From the NCBI RefSeq assembly GCF_003946025.1, contig NZ_RHNR01000012.1, forward strand, positions 1-52,935: a stretch of DNA of 52,935 nt. The letters run 5' to 3'. The position numbers and the translations under genes were made by a program. A model generated the notes under the pieces. The model was not told the DNA's origin, did not search any database, and saw only the letters and a program-made list of their open reading frames with translations. The stretch comes from Lacticaseibacillus songhuajiangensis. Its GTDB lineage: Bacteria > Bacillota > Bacilli > Lactobacillales > Lactobacillaceae. Below are positions 1 through 8,257 of this stretch, one piece after another. Every line of letters begins with the position of its first letter. Within the stretch, counting starts at the first letter, position 1.

Positions 1-120
1 AACAGCACTGAGATTGGAACTAGGCTTGTGGGGCTAAGCGAACAATTTGCCTGATTCTTGAGCAGACCAAAACCGCTGGTTCTCCTGGATCCCACGATGA
101 GTAGTTTTAGTTCCACTTTG

Positions 121-364
121 TAACGTGTCGGCCACGGCTTCACACAATAATACCGGGAGCGCAGAGTTGACGCTGGTTTTTGCGGCAACTCTGCCAGCGG
201 AAGACCGCGTTAGCGGGCTGAAGCGGCCCCGCCCGACGTAGTTCCCGGAGCGTAGCCCAAGCGCACCACCACTGGAGTTGCCGCCCCACCGCCTAGCGGC
301 GGTTTGAAAACAAACCCAAGCGTAAAGCGCACCCTTGCGGGCGCAGACTTACACTGAGGACAGC
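121..364 (+). repeat. Structured repeat element, type I, copy A (internally deleted)
   Basis: This non-coding element is nearly identical to type I copies B (10402-10786) and C (42320-42657). It starts with TAACGTGTCGGCCACGG and ends with the hairpin-forming GACAGC end. Relative to copy C it lacks about 93 bp, so the left arm of the outer stem and of the central hairpin are missing; the junction lies between short CACGG/CGTGG-like sequences. The helix GCAGAGTTG (161-169) / CAACTCTGC (186-194) is intact and differs from copy C by a compensating A-T for G-C pair. It lies just downstream of the minus-strand permease that ends at 406, matching the convergent intergenic setting of the other copies. 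Bases 1-120 hold no gene I can support. Confidence 0.85.
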
Positions 365-365
365 A

Positions 366-398
366 AAAGCCCCGAACACATGCGTGCTCGGGGCTTCA
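366..398 (-). terminator. Rho-independent terminator of the APC permease
   Basis: AGCCCCGAACAC / GTGCTCGGGGCT forms a GC-rich stem with a short loop just beyond the permease stop codon. Read on the minus strand the stem is followed by TTTTGC. Confidence 0.7.
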
Positions 399-405
399 TT
401 TTGCT

Positions 406-2067
406 TTAGAGGTCGGTTGCGACTTGGTTGCGACCGTTGCGGGTCATGCCCCAGACAACGGCGGCGATGATGATGTCGACGATGACAACGATAATCCAGC
501 GGCCGATACCCATGCCGACTGGCAGAATGGAATTAATCATCCCGTACGTCACGGCCAGCAGCAGCAGAATCTCCACAATCGCGGTGAAGACGTACCAGGT
601 GCCGCGGCCAAAGGCGATGCCGTTAGCGGCCTTAGTTTGACGTGCGGCAATCCACGGCATCAGGAAACCGAGCACCACCATGGCAATGGTGACCACGATA
701 CTCATAATCAGTTCCATGGTCCACTTGGTTGTCCCGAAGACGGCGTCAACGGGGAAGAAACCAAGCAAGGCGAGCACAGCGGTGATCCCAAACATCCACC
801 AACCGACGGTAAGGCCGGCCCAGCGGTGCTTCAGGTAGACGTAATCGCCGCCCTTGAACTCATTGTTGCGTTGGCGCACCTGGATGTAGGCCCAGAAGAG
901 GAACAAGGTGCTAGCCGGGGAAACAATCCCGTTCAGGTTCAGCAGCCAGTTGAAGATGTCGTTAATCTGTGGCAGCATGCCGGCTAGCGCCATTAGCAGG
1001 CTGCAGATGATGGTGGTCAGCCAGTAACCATTGATTGGCAGACCATCGGAATTCATTTTGGTCATTTGGCGTGGCATGTAACGCTTGGCGACGTCACCCA
1101 GGAAGATACGGGTGGAGGCGTCCAGAATCACGGCCAACTGCGCCAGCATGTAGATGCCTTGCACCACAGCGAAGACGTACATCAGGATGTTGCCCATGCC
1201 GAATTGTTTACCAATGGCCTGGAATGCGTAGTAGGAACCGTTCATCTTGAGGTCATTTGGCAAGTGGTGGGCGTTAAAGTAAACACCCAGAGAGAAGGTG
1301 CCAAACAGCGTCAGGAACATGGTCATGATGGCAATCATCTTCAGCGCCTTCGGAAAGTCGCGGGAAGGGTTCTTCATGTCCTTGGTGTAAGGAGCAGCCA
1401 GCTCGGAGCCGTTCATTGCGAAAACGAAGAGTCCAAACGCGGCTAAGAAGTGCATGTCGATGTGCTTAGGCAGGAAGTTGGTGAAGTGGAAAGGCTGAGT
1501 GGCAATCGGGTTACCTTTTGCCAGACCGGCGAAGGTCATGATGACAAACAAAATTGTCATGATGAACATCGCGCCCCCACCAATAGTACTCATGATTTCC
1601 AGTGAGCGGTTCTTGAAGAAATGCTGGAGCCAGATGAAGCCAACGAAGATGAAGGCGGTCAGAATGCCGAACCAGGCGTTACCGAGGTGCCCCTGAATGT
1701 CGCCGTTACCGGTGATAATCCAGCCGAGGGAGATGACCACTGAGTTGGCCACGTCGACCACGTATGGCAGGCCGGTGATCCAGTAGAACCACGCGGAAAA
1801 GTAACCGACTTTGTCGCCACTGGTTTCGCGCATCCAGGAGGTGACACCACCGCCAAGCTGATCAAACTGACTACCCAGGTGGGCCACAATCAGGTTGTAC
1901 GGAATGACGTAGAAGAAGGTCATCAGAACCCAAGAGAAGACGGCCACGAGGCCCTGGTTCTGGAAGTTATAGATGATGTCGTCAAAGCCGATAACGGTTA
2001 CGAAGTCCATCAGGCCGACAATCATCCACGGAATATAGCGGTTGTTCTTATTTTGTTGTAAAAGCAT
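406..2067 (-). CDS. APC-family amino-acid permease
   Basis: This is a 553-residue polytopic membrane protein with about 12 hydrophobic segments, of the amino acid-polyamine-organocation family. It most resembles the glutamate:GABA antiporter-like subgroup common in lactobacilli. TM1 carries a GFDDIIYNFQNQG stretch, and GGGVTSWMRE and INGYWLTTI are also present in similar form in the second permease of this window (31666-33114). I chose the start at 2067 because AAGGAG lies 8 bases upstream; an in-frame ATG 39 bases further upstream has no ribosome binding site. The substrate cannot be read from sequence. The gene is single, ends at a terminator, and is preceded by a possible 13-codon upstream ORF. 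The transporter class is well supported; any substrate would be a guess. Confidence 0.88.
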   Translation of the reverse strand: MLLQQNKNNRYIPWMIVGLMDFVTVIGFDDIIYNFQNQGLVAVFSWVLMTFFYVIPYNLIVAHLGSQFDQLGGGVTSWMRETSGDKVGYFSAWFYWITGLPYVVDVANSVVISLGWIITGNGDIQGHLGNAWFGILTAFIFVGFIWLQHFFKNRSLEIMSTIGGGAMFIMTILFVIMTFAGLAKGNPIATQPFHFTNFLPKHIDMHFLAAFGLFVFAMNGSELAAPYTKDMKNPSRDFPKALKMIAIMTMFLTLFGTFSLGVYFNAHHLPNDLKMNGSYYAFQAIGKQFGMGNILMYVFAVVQGIYMLAQLAVILDASTRIFLGDVAKRYMPRQMTKMNSDGLPINGYWLTTIICSLLMALAGMLPQINDIFNWLLNLNGIVSPASTLFLFWAYIQVRQRNNEFKGGDYVYLKHRWAGLTVGWWMFGITAVLALLGFFPVDAVFGTTKWTMELIMSIVVTIAMVVLGFLMPWIAARQTKAANGIAFGRGTWYVFTAIVEILLLLAVTYGMINSILPVGMGIGRWIIVVIVDIIIAAVVWGMTRNGRNQVATDL

Positions 2068-2102
2068 ATTATTCTCCTTGTGCAAAATGTGAAAATGAGG
2101 TT

Positions 2103-2144
2103 TCACAAGGCACAGGGCGCTTTGTTACGCAGTTTGTTCAACAC
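2103..2144 (-). CDS. Possible upstream leader ORF of the permease (13 aa)
   Basis: A GTG codon at 2144 has GGAGG (CCTCC on the plus strand, 2153-2157) 8 bases upstream. It opens a 13-codon frame, MLNKLRNKAPCAL, that stops 35 bases before the permease start. The ribosome binding site is stronger than chance would suggest. I see no run of one amino acid and no clear terminator, so a regulatory role is inference only. Confidence 0.35.
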   Translation of the reverse strand: MLNKLRNKAPCAL

Positions 2145-2431
2145 GTTAATGTCCTCCAAGGACTAAGTTTGCTGAAAAATTATAACAAATTATTAAGTTT
2201 AATGCGAGTGCCTGCGGATATGCCAAAGGATAAAAAACGTGAAGTGCGTTAAGACAGGAGGTGGTATGCAAAATTGCGGTAGCTTAGAAAAATGATTAAT
2301 CCCTGAATGATGCTTTTTAACTTTTGCTAAAGCGGGCAGTATCAACGGCAATCTCGGTCTCTGGACCCAATGACTATTTTTCGGCGAGAGTGTATGGTTA
2401 ATTCATCAGCAAATGTTGTGGAGGAGAAAAA
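2145..2431. other. Divergent intergenic region between permease and bceAB-like operon
   Basis: This AT-rich stretch separates the divergent permease and ABC genes. On the minus strand a TATAAT (plus ATTATA, 2179-2184) could be the -10 of the permease promoter, but no good -35 is seen. I recognise no riboswitch, and there is no two-component regulator gene next to the ABC pair. Confidence 0.4.
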
Positions 2432-3190
2432 ATGACAGCAAGTAAAGTTGTGGCATTAAAGGACATTAACAAAACGTACGGCAAGGCGGGGCAGAAGCAG
2501 TACCAAGCACTTAAGGGAATCAGCTTCGACGTTGAACCGGGCGAATTCGTCGGCATCATGGGTGCCAGCGGTTCCGGGAAGACAACGCTTCTTAACATCT
2601 TGAGTACTCTGGACACACCAACTAGCGGCAGTGTGGACATTAACGGGACGGACGTCACCAAACTCAAGGGGGACAAACTGGCGGACTTTCGGGCCAAGGA
2701 AATTGGCTTTATCTTTCAAGATTTCAACCTGCTTGAGAGTTTAACAGCCCGCGAGAACATCGCTTTGCCACTCGCTCTGCAGAACGTATCGACCAAGAAA
2801 ATTCAGCCAGCGGTGGAAAAAATTGCCGCTTCATTAGGAATTAGTGCGATTCTGGATTCTTACCCGAGTGAGATTTCTGGTGGGCAAAAGCAGCGTGTCG
2901 CTGCCGCGCGGGCACTGGTGCACGAACCAGCCATTTTGTTCGGGGACGAACCAACTGGGGCGCTGGACTCCCAGAGCGCGCGCGAATTGCTCGAAACCAT
3001 GAAGCGCCTCAATGATGAGGATGACGTGTCGATTCTGCTTGTGACCCACGATCCCTTCTCTGCCAGTTACGCCAAGCGCATTTTGTTCATCAAGGACGGG
3101 GTGATTGGCAAGGAACTGCTGCGGGGCGACATGCCGCGCGAACAGTTCTACGGTCAGATTCTGGACGAACTGGGCACCTTCCAGAAGTAG
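2432..3190 (+). CDS. ABC transporter ATP-binding protein, BceA type
   Basis: This 252-residue nucleotide-binding subunit has Walker A GASGSGKTT at residues 44-52, the Q-loop at FQDFN (about 95-99), the signature ISGGQKQR at 148-155 and Walker B ILFGDEPTGALD at 168-179. It pairs with the permease that starts 15 bases after its stop. The family (BceA/VraD/LolD-like) powers antimicrobial-peptide sensing and detoxification modules or lipid-associated extrusion. GGAGGAGAAAA gives a strong ribosome binding site. Bce modules often sit next to a BceRS two-component system; none is present here, so regulation must come from elsewhere. The ATPase assignment is certain and the Bce type likely. Confidence 0.9.
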   Translation: MTASKVVALKDINKTYGKAGQKQYQALKGISFDVEPGEFVGIMGASGSGKTTLLNILSTLDTPTSGSVDINGTDVTKLKGDKLADFRAKEIGFIFQDFNLLESLTARENIALPLALQNVSTKKIQPAVEKIAASLGISAILDSYPSEISGGQKQRVAAARALVHEPAILFGDEPTGALDSQSARELLETMKRLNDEDDVSILLVTHDPFSASYAKRILFIKDGVIGKELLRGDMPREQFYGQILDELGTFQK

Positions 3191-3205
3191 TGGGGAGGAG
3201 AAGAC

Positions 3206-5023
3206 ATGTTAAACAAACTCGCTTTGGCCGGGATTAAGAATCGTTTCCGCGATTACGCGGTCCTGTTCTCTGGCCTGATTATTGGTAGTGCTATTTTCTA
3301 CATGTTCATGACGCTCGCGACCAACCGCGACTTTCAGAACGCGAACTCGTCCATTTCCGCAACGCCCTTCATCTTCATGTTTGGTGCGGTGCTGCTGACG
3401 ATTATCACCTTCGTGTACATTATCTACGCGAACAATTTCCTGCTCTCGATGCGTAAGCACGACTACGCGACCTTCATGATGCTGGGCGCCAAGTCGAGCA
3501 AAATTTCCAGCCTGATCTTCACCGAAACGATGGTCATTGGGCTTGGTGCCACCGTAGTCGGTTTGGCACTGGGTGTCGGGGCAACCGCATTAGTTGGTAA
3601 GTTTCTGATGCAGGCCTTAGACGCCACGGCTTCGCATTTCGCGCCGTTTTACCTGCCGGCGATTCTGACGACCGCAATTTTCTTCGTCATCCTGTTCCTG
3701 CTGGCAGCGATTGTGAACGCGGCCAAAATGCGGCGGACGCCCGTGCTCGAACTGCTGCGCGCCGACAGTACACCATCAAGATCCAACCGTAAAAATTGGC
3801 AGCTGGCCTTGTCAGCGGTTGCTGGTATCGCCTCCTTAGCAATCGGTTACTGGGCGATGGCAGAAATTGCTGTCTTAAAGTTGATGTCGATTCCAATCGC
3901 GATGGTCACCATTGTCCTGGGCTCATATCTGCTGTTCAACGCGGTCGTCGTGGCTGTGATTAAACTGCTCAAGCGTAACCAGAATTTTGCGAATAAGGGA
4001 CTACGGAACTTCACACTGAGCCAGATTAGCTTCCGTGTGCGGTCCTACACGGCGATTTTGTCCGTTGTGTCCATTCTCTTCGCGCTCGCGCTGGGAGCTA
4101 TTACGGTGGGACTCGGCTTCTATAATGAAGTGCCGGCCATGGCCCAAAACTTTAACAGTTACGCACTGGTGCAGCATGACCCTAGCCCTAAGGATGTTGC
4201 GGCCGCTAAGGCATTAACGGGTGCATACGGTCAGGCGAATTACCAAGTGAAGTCAAATAAGCAGGTCGTCACACTGCGTCAGAGTGACCTGCAGGCGCAT
4301 CCACTGATTGCGAACCAGGCGAACGGCGATGACATACTGCAGAAAAAGGTGCGCGTAACGACCAAGGAACTGACAGCAACGCCGCAGAAGTACATTGAGG
4401 CCATTGATAGTCTGCTCATCAAGGCACGGATGTCAGCGGGTGCCAAGGTTCAGGTAGTTTCCGATGGCACCTTTGCGCAAACGCCGGGGACCGCGCAGAC
4501 GGTGCGCGTCTACCGGGTGCACGACCTGCGGGCCAATGCCAAAACGCTGACCAAGTTGCAGAACGTCGAAAACAAGAAATTTCCTGCCTTGGCGGCCCGG
4601 GGTGTAGCCGGCAGTACCGCAGCGTCTTACGCCCTGTTCAACGCCTTTTGCAGCGGTTTTGCCTTCATGGGCTTCTTCCTGGGGATTGCCTTCCTGGCCA
4701 TGCTCGCAAGTACCCTGATGTTCAAGATTCTGTCGGGTGCAGATTACGACAAGAATCGTTACCAGATGCTGCGCAAAATGGGGGTGCGGGAAAAGCTACT
4801 TCGCGGATCAATTCGGCACGAACTGTTCACATTGTTCGCACTTCCGGGCGTTCTGGGGGTTGTGCACGTCCTGTTCGGCCTTAAATTGTTCACGTCGCTA
4901 CTGCTAAACCCGTACGACAAGCTCTACTTACCTTTCGGCATCTTCATCGTTCTGTATCTGCTTTACTATCTTGTGACGGTGTGGCTGTACGAGGGCATCG
5001 TGCTGCGGCAGAATGATCGTTAA
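3206..5023 (+). CDS. ABC transporter permease, BceB/FtsX type
   Basis: This 605-residue permease has FtsX-like architecture: one N-terminal membrane helix, groups of helices at about 50-180 and 200-310, a large polar extracellular segment at about 315-460, and a final group of three helices. This ten-helix layout with a big loop between helices 7 and 8 is typical of BceB. The length is slightly below the usual 620-660 residues, mainly because the extracellular domain is small. GGGAGGAG lies upstream of the ATG. It forms a two-gene operon with the ATPase at 2432-3190 and ends at a strong terminator at 5115-5162. Confidence 0.87.
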   Translation: MLNKLALAGIKNRFRDYAVLFSGLIIGSAIFYMFMTLATNRDFQNANSSISATPFIFMFGAVLLTIITFVYIIYANNFLLSMRKHDYATFMMLGAKSSKISSLIFTETMVIGLGATVVGLALGVGATALVGKFLMQALDATASHFAPFYLPAILTTAIFFVILFLLAAIVNAAKMRRTPVLELLRADSTPSRSNRKNWQLALSAVAGIASLAIGYWAMAEIAVLKLMSIPIAMVTIVLGSYLLFNAVVVAVIKLLKRNQNFANKGLRNFTLSQISFRVRSYTAILSVVSILFALALGAITVGLGFYNEVPAMAQNFNSYALVQHDPSPKDVAAAKALTGAYGQANYQVKSNKQVVTLRQSDLQAHPLIANQANGDDILQKKVRVTTKELTATPQKYIEAIDSLLIKARMSAGAKVQVVSDGTFAQTPGTAQTVRVYRVHDLRANAKTLTKLQNVENKKFPALAARGVAGSTAASYALFNAFCSGFAFMGFFLGIAFLAMLASTLMFKILSGADYDKNRYQMLRKMGVREKLLRGSIRHELFTLFALPGVLGVVHVLFGLKLFTSLLLNPYDKLYLPFGIFIVLYLLYYLVTVWLYEGIVLRQNDR

Positions 5024-5114
5024 ACTAGATATAGGGGCCAAAACCGCTTAAATAAGCTGAATCGCCACTATATGTAGCGCCTAATGTAATTAGAAAATTA
5101 GAATGATTTCTCAT

Positions 5115-5162
5115 AATGAGTGGCAAGCCCCGCAGTACACGGGTTTTGCTACTCATTTTTTT
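5115..5162 (+). terminator. Terminator after the BceAB-like operon
   Basis: AATGAGTGGCAAGCCCCG pairs with CGGGTTTTGCTACTCATT to form a long stem followed by TTTTTTT. Confidence 0.85.
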
Positions 5163-5183
5163 ATACAATTACAAATGTAAGAG

Positions 5184-5196
5184 ATATACGAACGTT
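5184..5196 (+). promoter_or_regulatory. PurBox-like site upstream of bmpA
   Basis: ATATACGAACGTT matches the lactic-acid-bacterial PurR box consensus AWWWCCGAACWWT at 11 of 13 positions. It lies about 100 bases upstream of the nucleoside-binding lipoprotein, whose function fits PurR control. The two best matches near the purine permease (12582-12595 and 12677-12690) share the CGAAC core. Confidence 0.5.
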
Positions 5197-5293
5197 TTTG
5201 GAATTTTCAGTGAAGATTGTTCTTGCTTTAAGGGCTTTTCCGTGCTAAATTTAAGCCAATCGGGGCTTAACCCCAAACGAGGAGGACAAAGCA

Positions 5294-6334
5294 GTGAAAT
5301 TCACTTCTAAGTTTGCGACCGCAGCGGCAGTCGCAGCGCTCACCATTGTACTCGGTGCGTGCGGTTCAAAGTCAGCGCAGTCAGGTAAGAAGGATGCAGC
5401 ACATTCTGTAGCGCTCGTTACTGATGGCGGTGGGATCGACGACAAGAGCTTCAACCAGTCAGAATGGGAAGGTTTGCAGAAGTGGGGTAAGAAGAACGGC
5501 CTTGTAAAGGGTGTTGGTGGTTACAACTACGCCCAGAGCAACTCGGATGCCGACTTCGTACCTAACGTTAACAAGATGATCCAGGCGAAGTACAAGACCA
5601 TCATCGGTTCTGGGTACAAGCTGGAAAAGACCATTAGCGATGCTGCGAAGAAGAATCCAAAGACGAACTTCATCATCATCGATGATGTCATCAACCAGAA
5701 GAACGTTGCTTCCGCTACCTTCAAGGATAACGAAGCAGCCTTTCTTGCCGGTGTTTCCGCAGCGATGACGACCAAGACCAACAAGGTCGGGTTCATCGGT
5801 GGTGTGCACGGCCAGGTTATCGACCGTTTTGAAGCTGGTTTCCGTCAGGGTGTTGCGGCTGTTAACAAGAAGATCACCGTTGACGTCAAGTACGCCGACA
5901 GCTTCTCCAAGCCAGACGTTGGTCAGGCACTCGCCCAGGCAATGTTTAACAACAACGAAGACGTTATCTACCAGGCTGCCGGTGGTTCCGGTGCCGGTGT
6001 GTTCTCCGCTGCTAAGAACGCCATCAAGTCCAAGAAGGTTTGGGTCATCGGTGTTGACCGTGACCAGACTGCCGAAGGTAAGTACAAGGGCGGCAACCTG
6101 ACCCTGACCTCTACCGTTAAGGGTGTTGACATCGCGGTTGAAAAGCTTGCTGATGCTGCCAAGAAGAACAAGTTCCCTGGTGGTAAGACCGTTGTTTACG
6201 GGCTTAAGGATGACGGTGTTAAGTTGACCCGTGGTAACATGTCTGCTAAGGCATGGGCCAAGGTTAAGGAATACAAGCAGAAGATTGTTTCCGGTGACAT
6301 CAAGGTTGCCGAGAAGCCATCCCAGCTGAAGTAA
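5294..6334 (+). CDS. bmpA: BMP-family nucleoside-binding lipoprotein
   Basis: This 346-residue protein starts with a lipoprotein signal: K/T-rich N-terminus, hydrophobic core to residue 20, lipobox LGAC with Cys23. It continues with the BMP/Med periplasmic-binding fold (TDGGGIDDKSFNQSEWEG, then FKDNEAAFLAGV and VGFIGG). The family binds purine or other nucleosides outside the membrane and delivers them to an ABC importer. GTG at 5294 is the start, with GAGGAGGAC upstream. The ATPase and two permeases follow at 6716-10360, so this is the solute receptor of that importer. A long stem-loop after the stop separates it from the other subunits and may set their ratio. A PurBox-like site lies upstream. 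Confidence 0.92.
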   Translation: MKFTSKFATAAAVAALTIVLGACGSKSAQSGKKDAAHSVALVTDGGGIDDKSFNQSEWEGLQKWGKKNGLVKGVGGYNYAQSNSDADFVPNVNKMIQAKYKTIIGSGYKLEKTISDAAKKNPKTNFIIIDDVINQKNVASATFKDNEAAFLAGVSAAMTTKTNKVGFIGGVHGQVIDRFEAGFRQGVAAVNKKITVDVKYADSFSKPDVGQALAQAMFNNNEDVIYQAAGGSGAGVFSAAKNAIKSKKVWVIGVDRDQTAEGKYKGGNLTLTSTVKGVDIAVEKLADAAKKNKFPGGKTVVYGLKDDGVKLTRGNMSAKAWAKVKEYKQKIVSGDIKVAEKPSQLK

Positions 6335-6386
6335 TGACTGCTTGTCAGTCAAAGGTGCAGGCCTGATTTCGCGCTTGCATTGATTC

Positions 6387-6428
6387 AATACAGCCCCTGC
6401 ACCCAACTTTGGGTGTGGGGGCTGTATT
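6387..6428 (+). terminator. Long stem-loop after bmpA (attenuating terminator or processing site)
   Basis: AATACAGCCCC..CACCCAA pairs with TTGGGTG..GGGGCTGTATT to give a stem of about 19 pairs. No T-run follows, so termination is likely partial. Such a stem could protect the receptor mRNA so that the binding protein is made in excess. Confidence 0.6.
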
Positions 6429-6523
6429 GCACTATGAGCGGTTTGAGTTAATGCGTACTGGCTTGAAAATATTGGGCGTACCGCAATCAATGTTCAGAAA
6501 TTCGTGGTTCAGAATAGCCCTGA

Positions 6524-6583
6524 TTTTGTGAAAACAGGCAATGAAAAATGTGCAACTTAAGTTATGCACATATTTTCACAAAA
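6524..6583. repeat. 60-bp dyad in the bmpA-nupA gap
   Basis: TTTTGTGAAAA (6524-6534) and TTTTCACAAAA (6573-6583) are inverted, with nested TGTGCA/TGCACA and the perfect inner palindrome AACTTAAGTT. It lies about 50 bases before a possible extended -10 (TGGTATGCT, 6630-6638) and could be an operator or an RNA hairpin. Confidence 0.55.
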
Positions 6584-6715
6584 CCATGCTGAATATGCGA
6601 AAGTGCATGCCCTGAAATGGGCCTAGCAGTGGTATGCTAGTAAAGGCTAAATAAAGTTAAGAAAGGATCGCAAGCATTTTGCATGCAAGTGTGAAAGCTG
6701 CGTGGGGATGACACG

Positions 6716-8257
6716 ATGAATGAAACACCCGCAATCGAAATTCACCACCTAGTAAAGGCTTTTGGCACGTTCAAGGCGAACGATGATATTTCAATCACGT
6801 TCCGCAATGGCGAGGTTCACGCCTTACTCGGTGAAAACGGTGCTGGTAAATCGACCCTGATGAATATGCTCTCCGGAATTCTGCGCCCGACTAGTGGCCA
6901 GATTCTGGTTAAGGGAAAGGAGGTCGACCTCCACTCCGCTAAGGATGCCTCTGAACTGGGTATCGGGATGGTGCACCAACACTTTATGTTGGTTGGTGCC
7001 TTTACGGTTTTGGAAAACATCATTCTGGGTTCCGAACCGACCAATGCCGGCCGGCTGAACTTCAAAACTGCCCGGAAGCGGGTTGAGGATATCCTGTCAC
7101 GGTATGACCTTGATGTTGATTTGGACGCGCGTGTTGATGACATCTCCGTGGGGATGCAGCAGCGTGTTGAAATCGTTAAGGTGCTGTTCCGTAATGCTGA
7201 CGTCCTGATTTTTGACGAACCAACAGCGGTGCTGACGCCGCAGGAAATCGATGATTTGCTTGCCATCATGCGCCAACTGGCTGAAGAAGGTAAGGCGGTC
7301 ATCCTGATCACCCATAAGCTTGAAGAAATTCGGGCGGTTGCGGACATCACCACGATTATCCGGCGCGGTCGGGTGATTGACACGGTGAAGACTGCTGAGA
7401 AGACTGCTGAGGAATTGGCAACCTTAATGGTTGGCCGTCCGGTTGACTTCGACTTACCGAAGAGCGACTTGGCCGAGGGTGCCCCGATTCTGACGGTTGA
7501 ACACCTTGATGTTACGGACAAGAACAAGGTGAAGCGCGTCGCCGACCTGAACCTGACCGTGCACGCTGGCGAAATTGTCGGCCTTGCCGGGATTGACGGT
7601 AACGGGCAGAGCGAACTGGTTAAGGCGCTCACGGGGTTGCTGCCAGTGCATGCCGGCACGATTACCATTGCCGGTAAGAACACGACCCACGCCACACCGC
7701 GCCAGATTGTGCGCGACGGGGTCGGGCACATTCCTGAAGACCGGCAGAAGTTTGGCCTTGTCATGCCAATGACGGTCATCGAGAACATGGGGCTCATGAC
7801 CTATACAGAGGAACCACTGTCAAAGCACGGCATTCTGAACGAAGGGGCCGCCGTCAAAATGACGGAGGAACTCACCAAGAAGTTTGACGTGCGGACCAGC
7901 AGCATCCACAACACGGCCGGCTCCCTCTCCGGTGGTAACCAGCAGAAGCTGATTATTGCCCGGGAAATGAGTCGTGATCCGCAACTCATGATTGCGATGA
8001 ACCCTACGCGTGGTCTTGACGTCGGGGCCATTGAATTCATTCACCAACAGATTCTGAACGCCCGTGAGGCAGGGCACGCGGTCCTCCTGATTTCTTACGA
8101 GCTGGATGAAATTAAACAGCTTGCAGATACCATCGCGGTTATTCACGCGGGTCACTTAGTTGCCACGCGTGAGGCGGGCGACTTGACCACTTCCCAGATT
8201 GGGCTGCTCATGGCCGGTGAACAACTGAACGAGGAGGCTGCCGTCGATGCGGATTAA
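6716..8257 (+). CDS. Nucleoside ABC importer ATPase (duplicated ATPase domains)
   Basis: This 513-residue protein has two ABC domains in one chain, as in RbsA/NupA-type importers. Domain 1 has Walker A GENGAGKST at 39-47, signature ISVGMQQR and Walker B LIFDEPTAVL. Domain 2 has the usual degenerate Walker A (GIDGNGQSE) with signature LSGGNQQK. It energises uptake of nucleosides captured by BmpA. GGGGATGACACG precedes the ATG. It overlaps the next gene by 11 bases, so translation is coupled. The substrate assignment rests on the Bmp receptor and on the permease family. Confidence 0.92.
   Translation: MNETPAIEIHHLVKAFGTFKANDDISITFRNGEVHALLGENGAGKSTLMNMLSGILRPTSGQILVKGKEVDLHSAKDASELGIGMVHQHFMLVGAFTVLENIILGSEPTNAGRLNFKTARKRVEDILSRYDLDVDLDARVDDISVGMQQRVEIVKVLFRNADVLIFDEPTAVLTPQEIDDLLAIMRQLAEEGKAVILITHKLEEIRAVADITTIIRRGRVIDTVKTAEKTAEELATLMVGRPVDFDLPKSDLAEGAPILTVEHLDVTDKNKVKRVADLNLTVHAGEIVGLAGIDGNGQSELVKALTGLLPVHAGTITIAGKNTTHATPRQIVRDGVGHIPEDRQKFGLVMPMTVIENMGLMTYTEEPLSKHGILNEGAAVKMTEELTKKFDVRTSSIHNTAGSLSGGNQQKLIIAREMSRDPQLMIAMNPTRGLDVGAIEFIHQQILNAREAGHAVLLISYELDEIKQLADTIAVIHAGHLVATREAGDLTTSQIGLLMAGEQLNEEAAVDAD

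Noticed and set aside
424..2061. Plus-strand ORFs antisense to the first permease
   Set aside because: They are shadows of the minus-strand gene, with His/Gly/Asp-rich composition and no ribosome binding sites.
5199..5217. CodY box (AATTTTCAGTGAAGATT) upstream of bmpA
   Set aside because: It has two extra bases relative to AATTTTCWGAAAATT, so the dyad spacing is wrong.
6524..6583. Rex operator (TTGTGAA...TTCACAA)
   Set aside because: The half-sites match, but they are almost 40 bases apart, far beyond the spacing of Rex sites.
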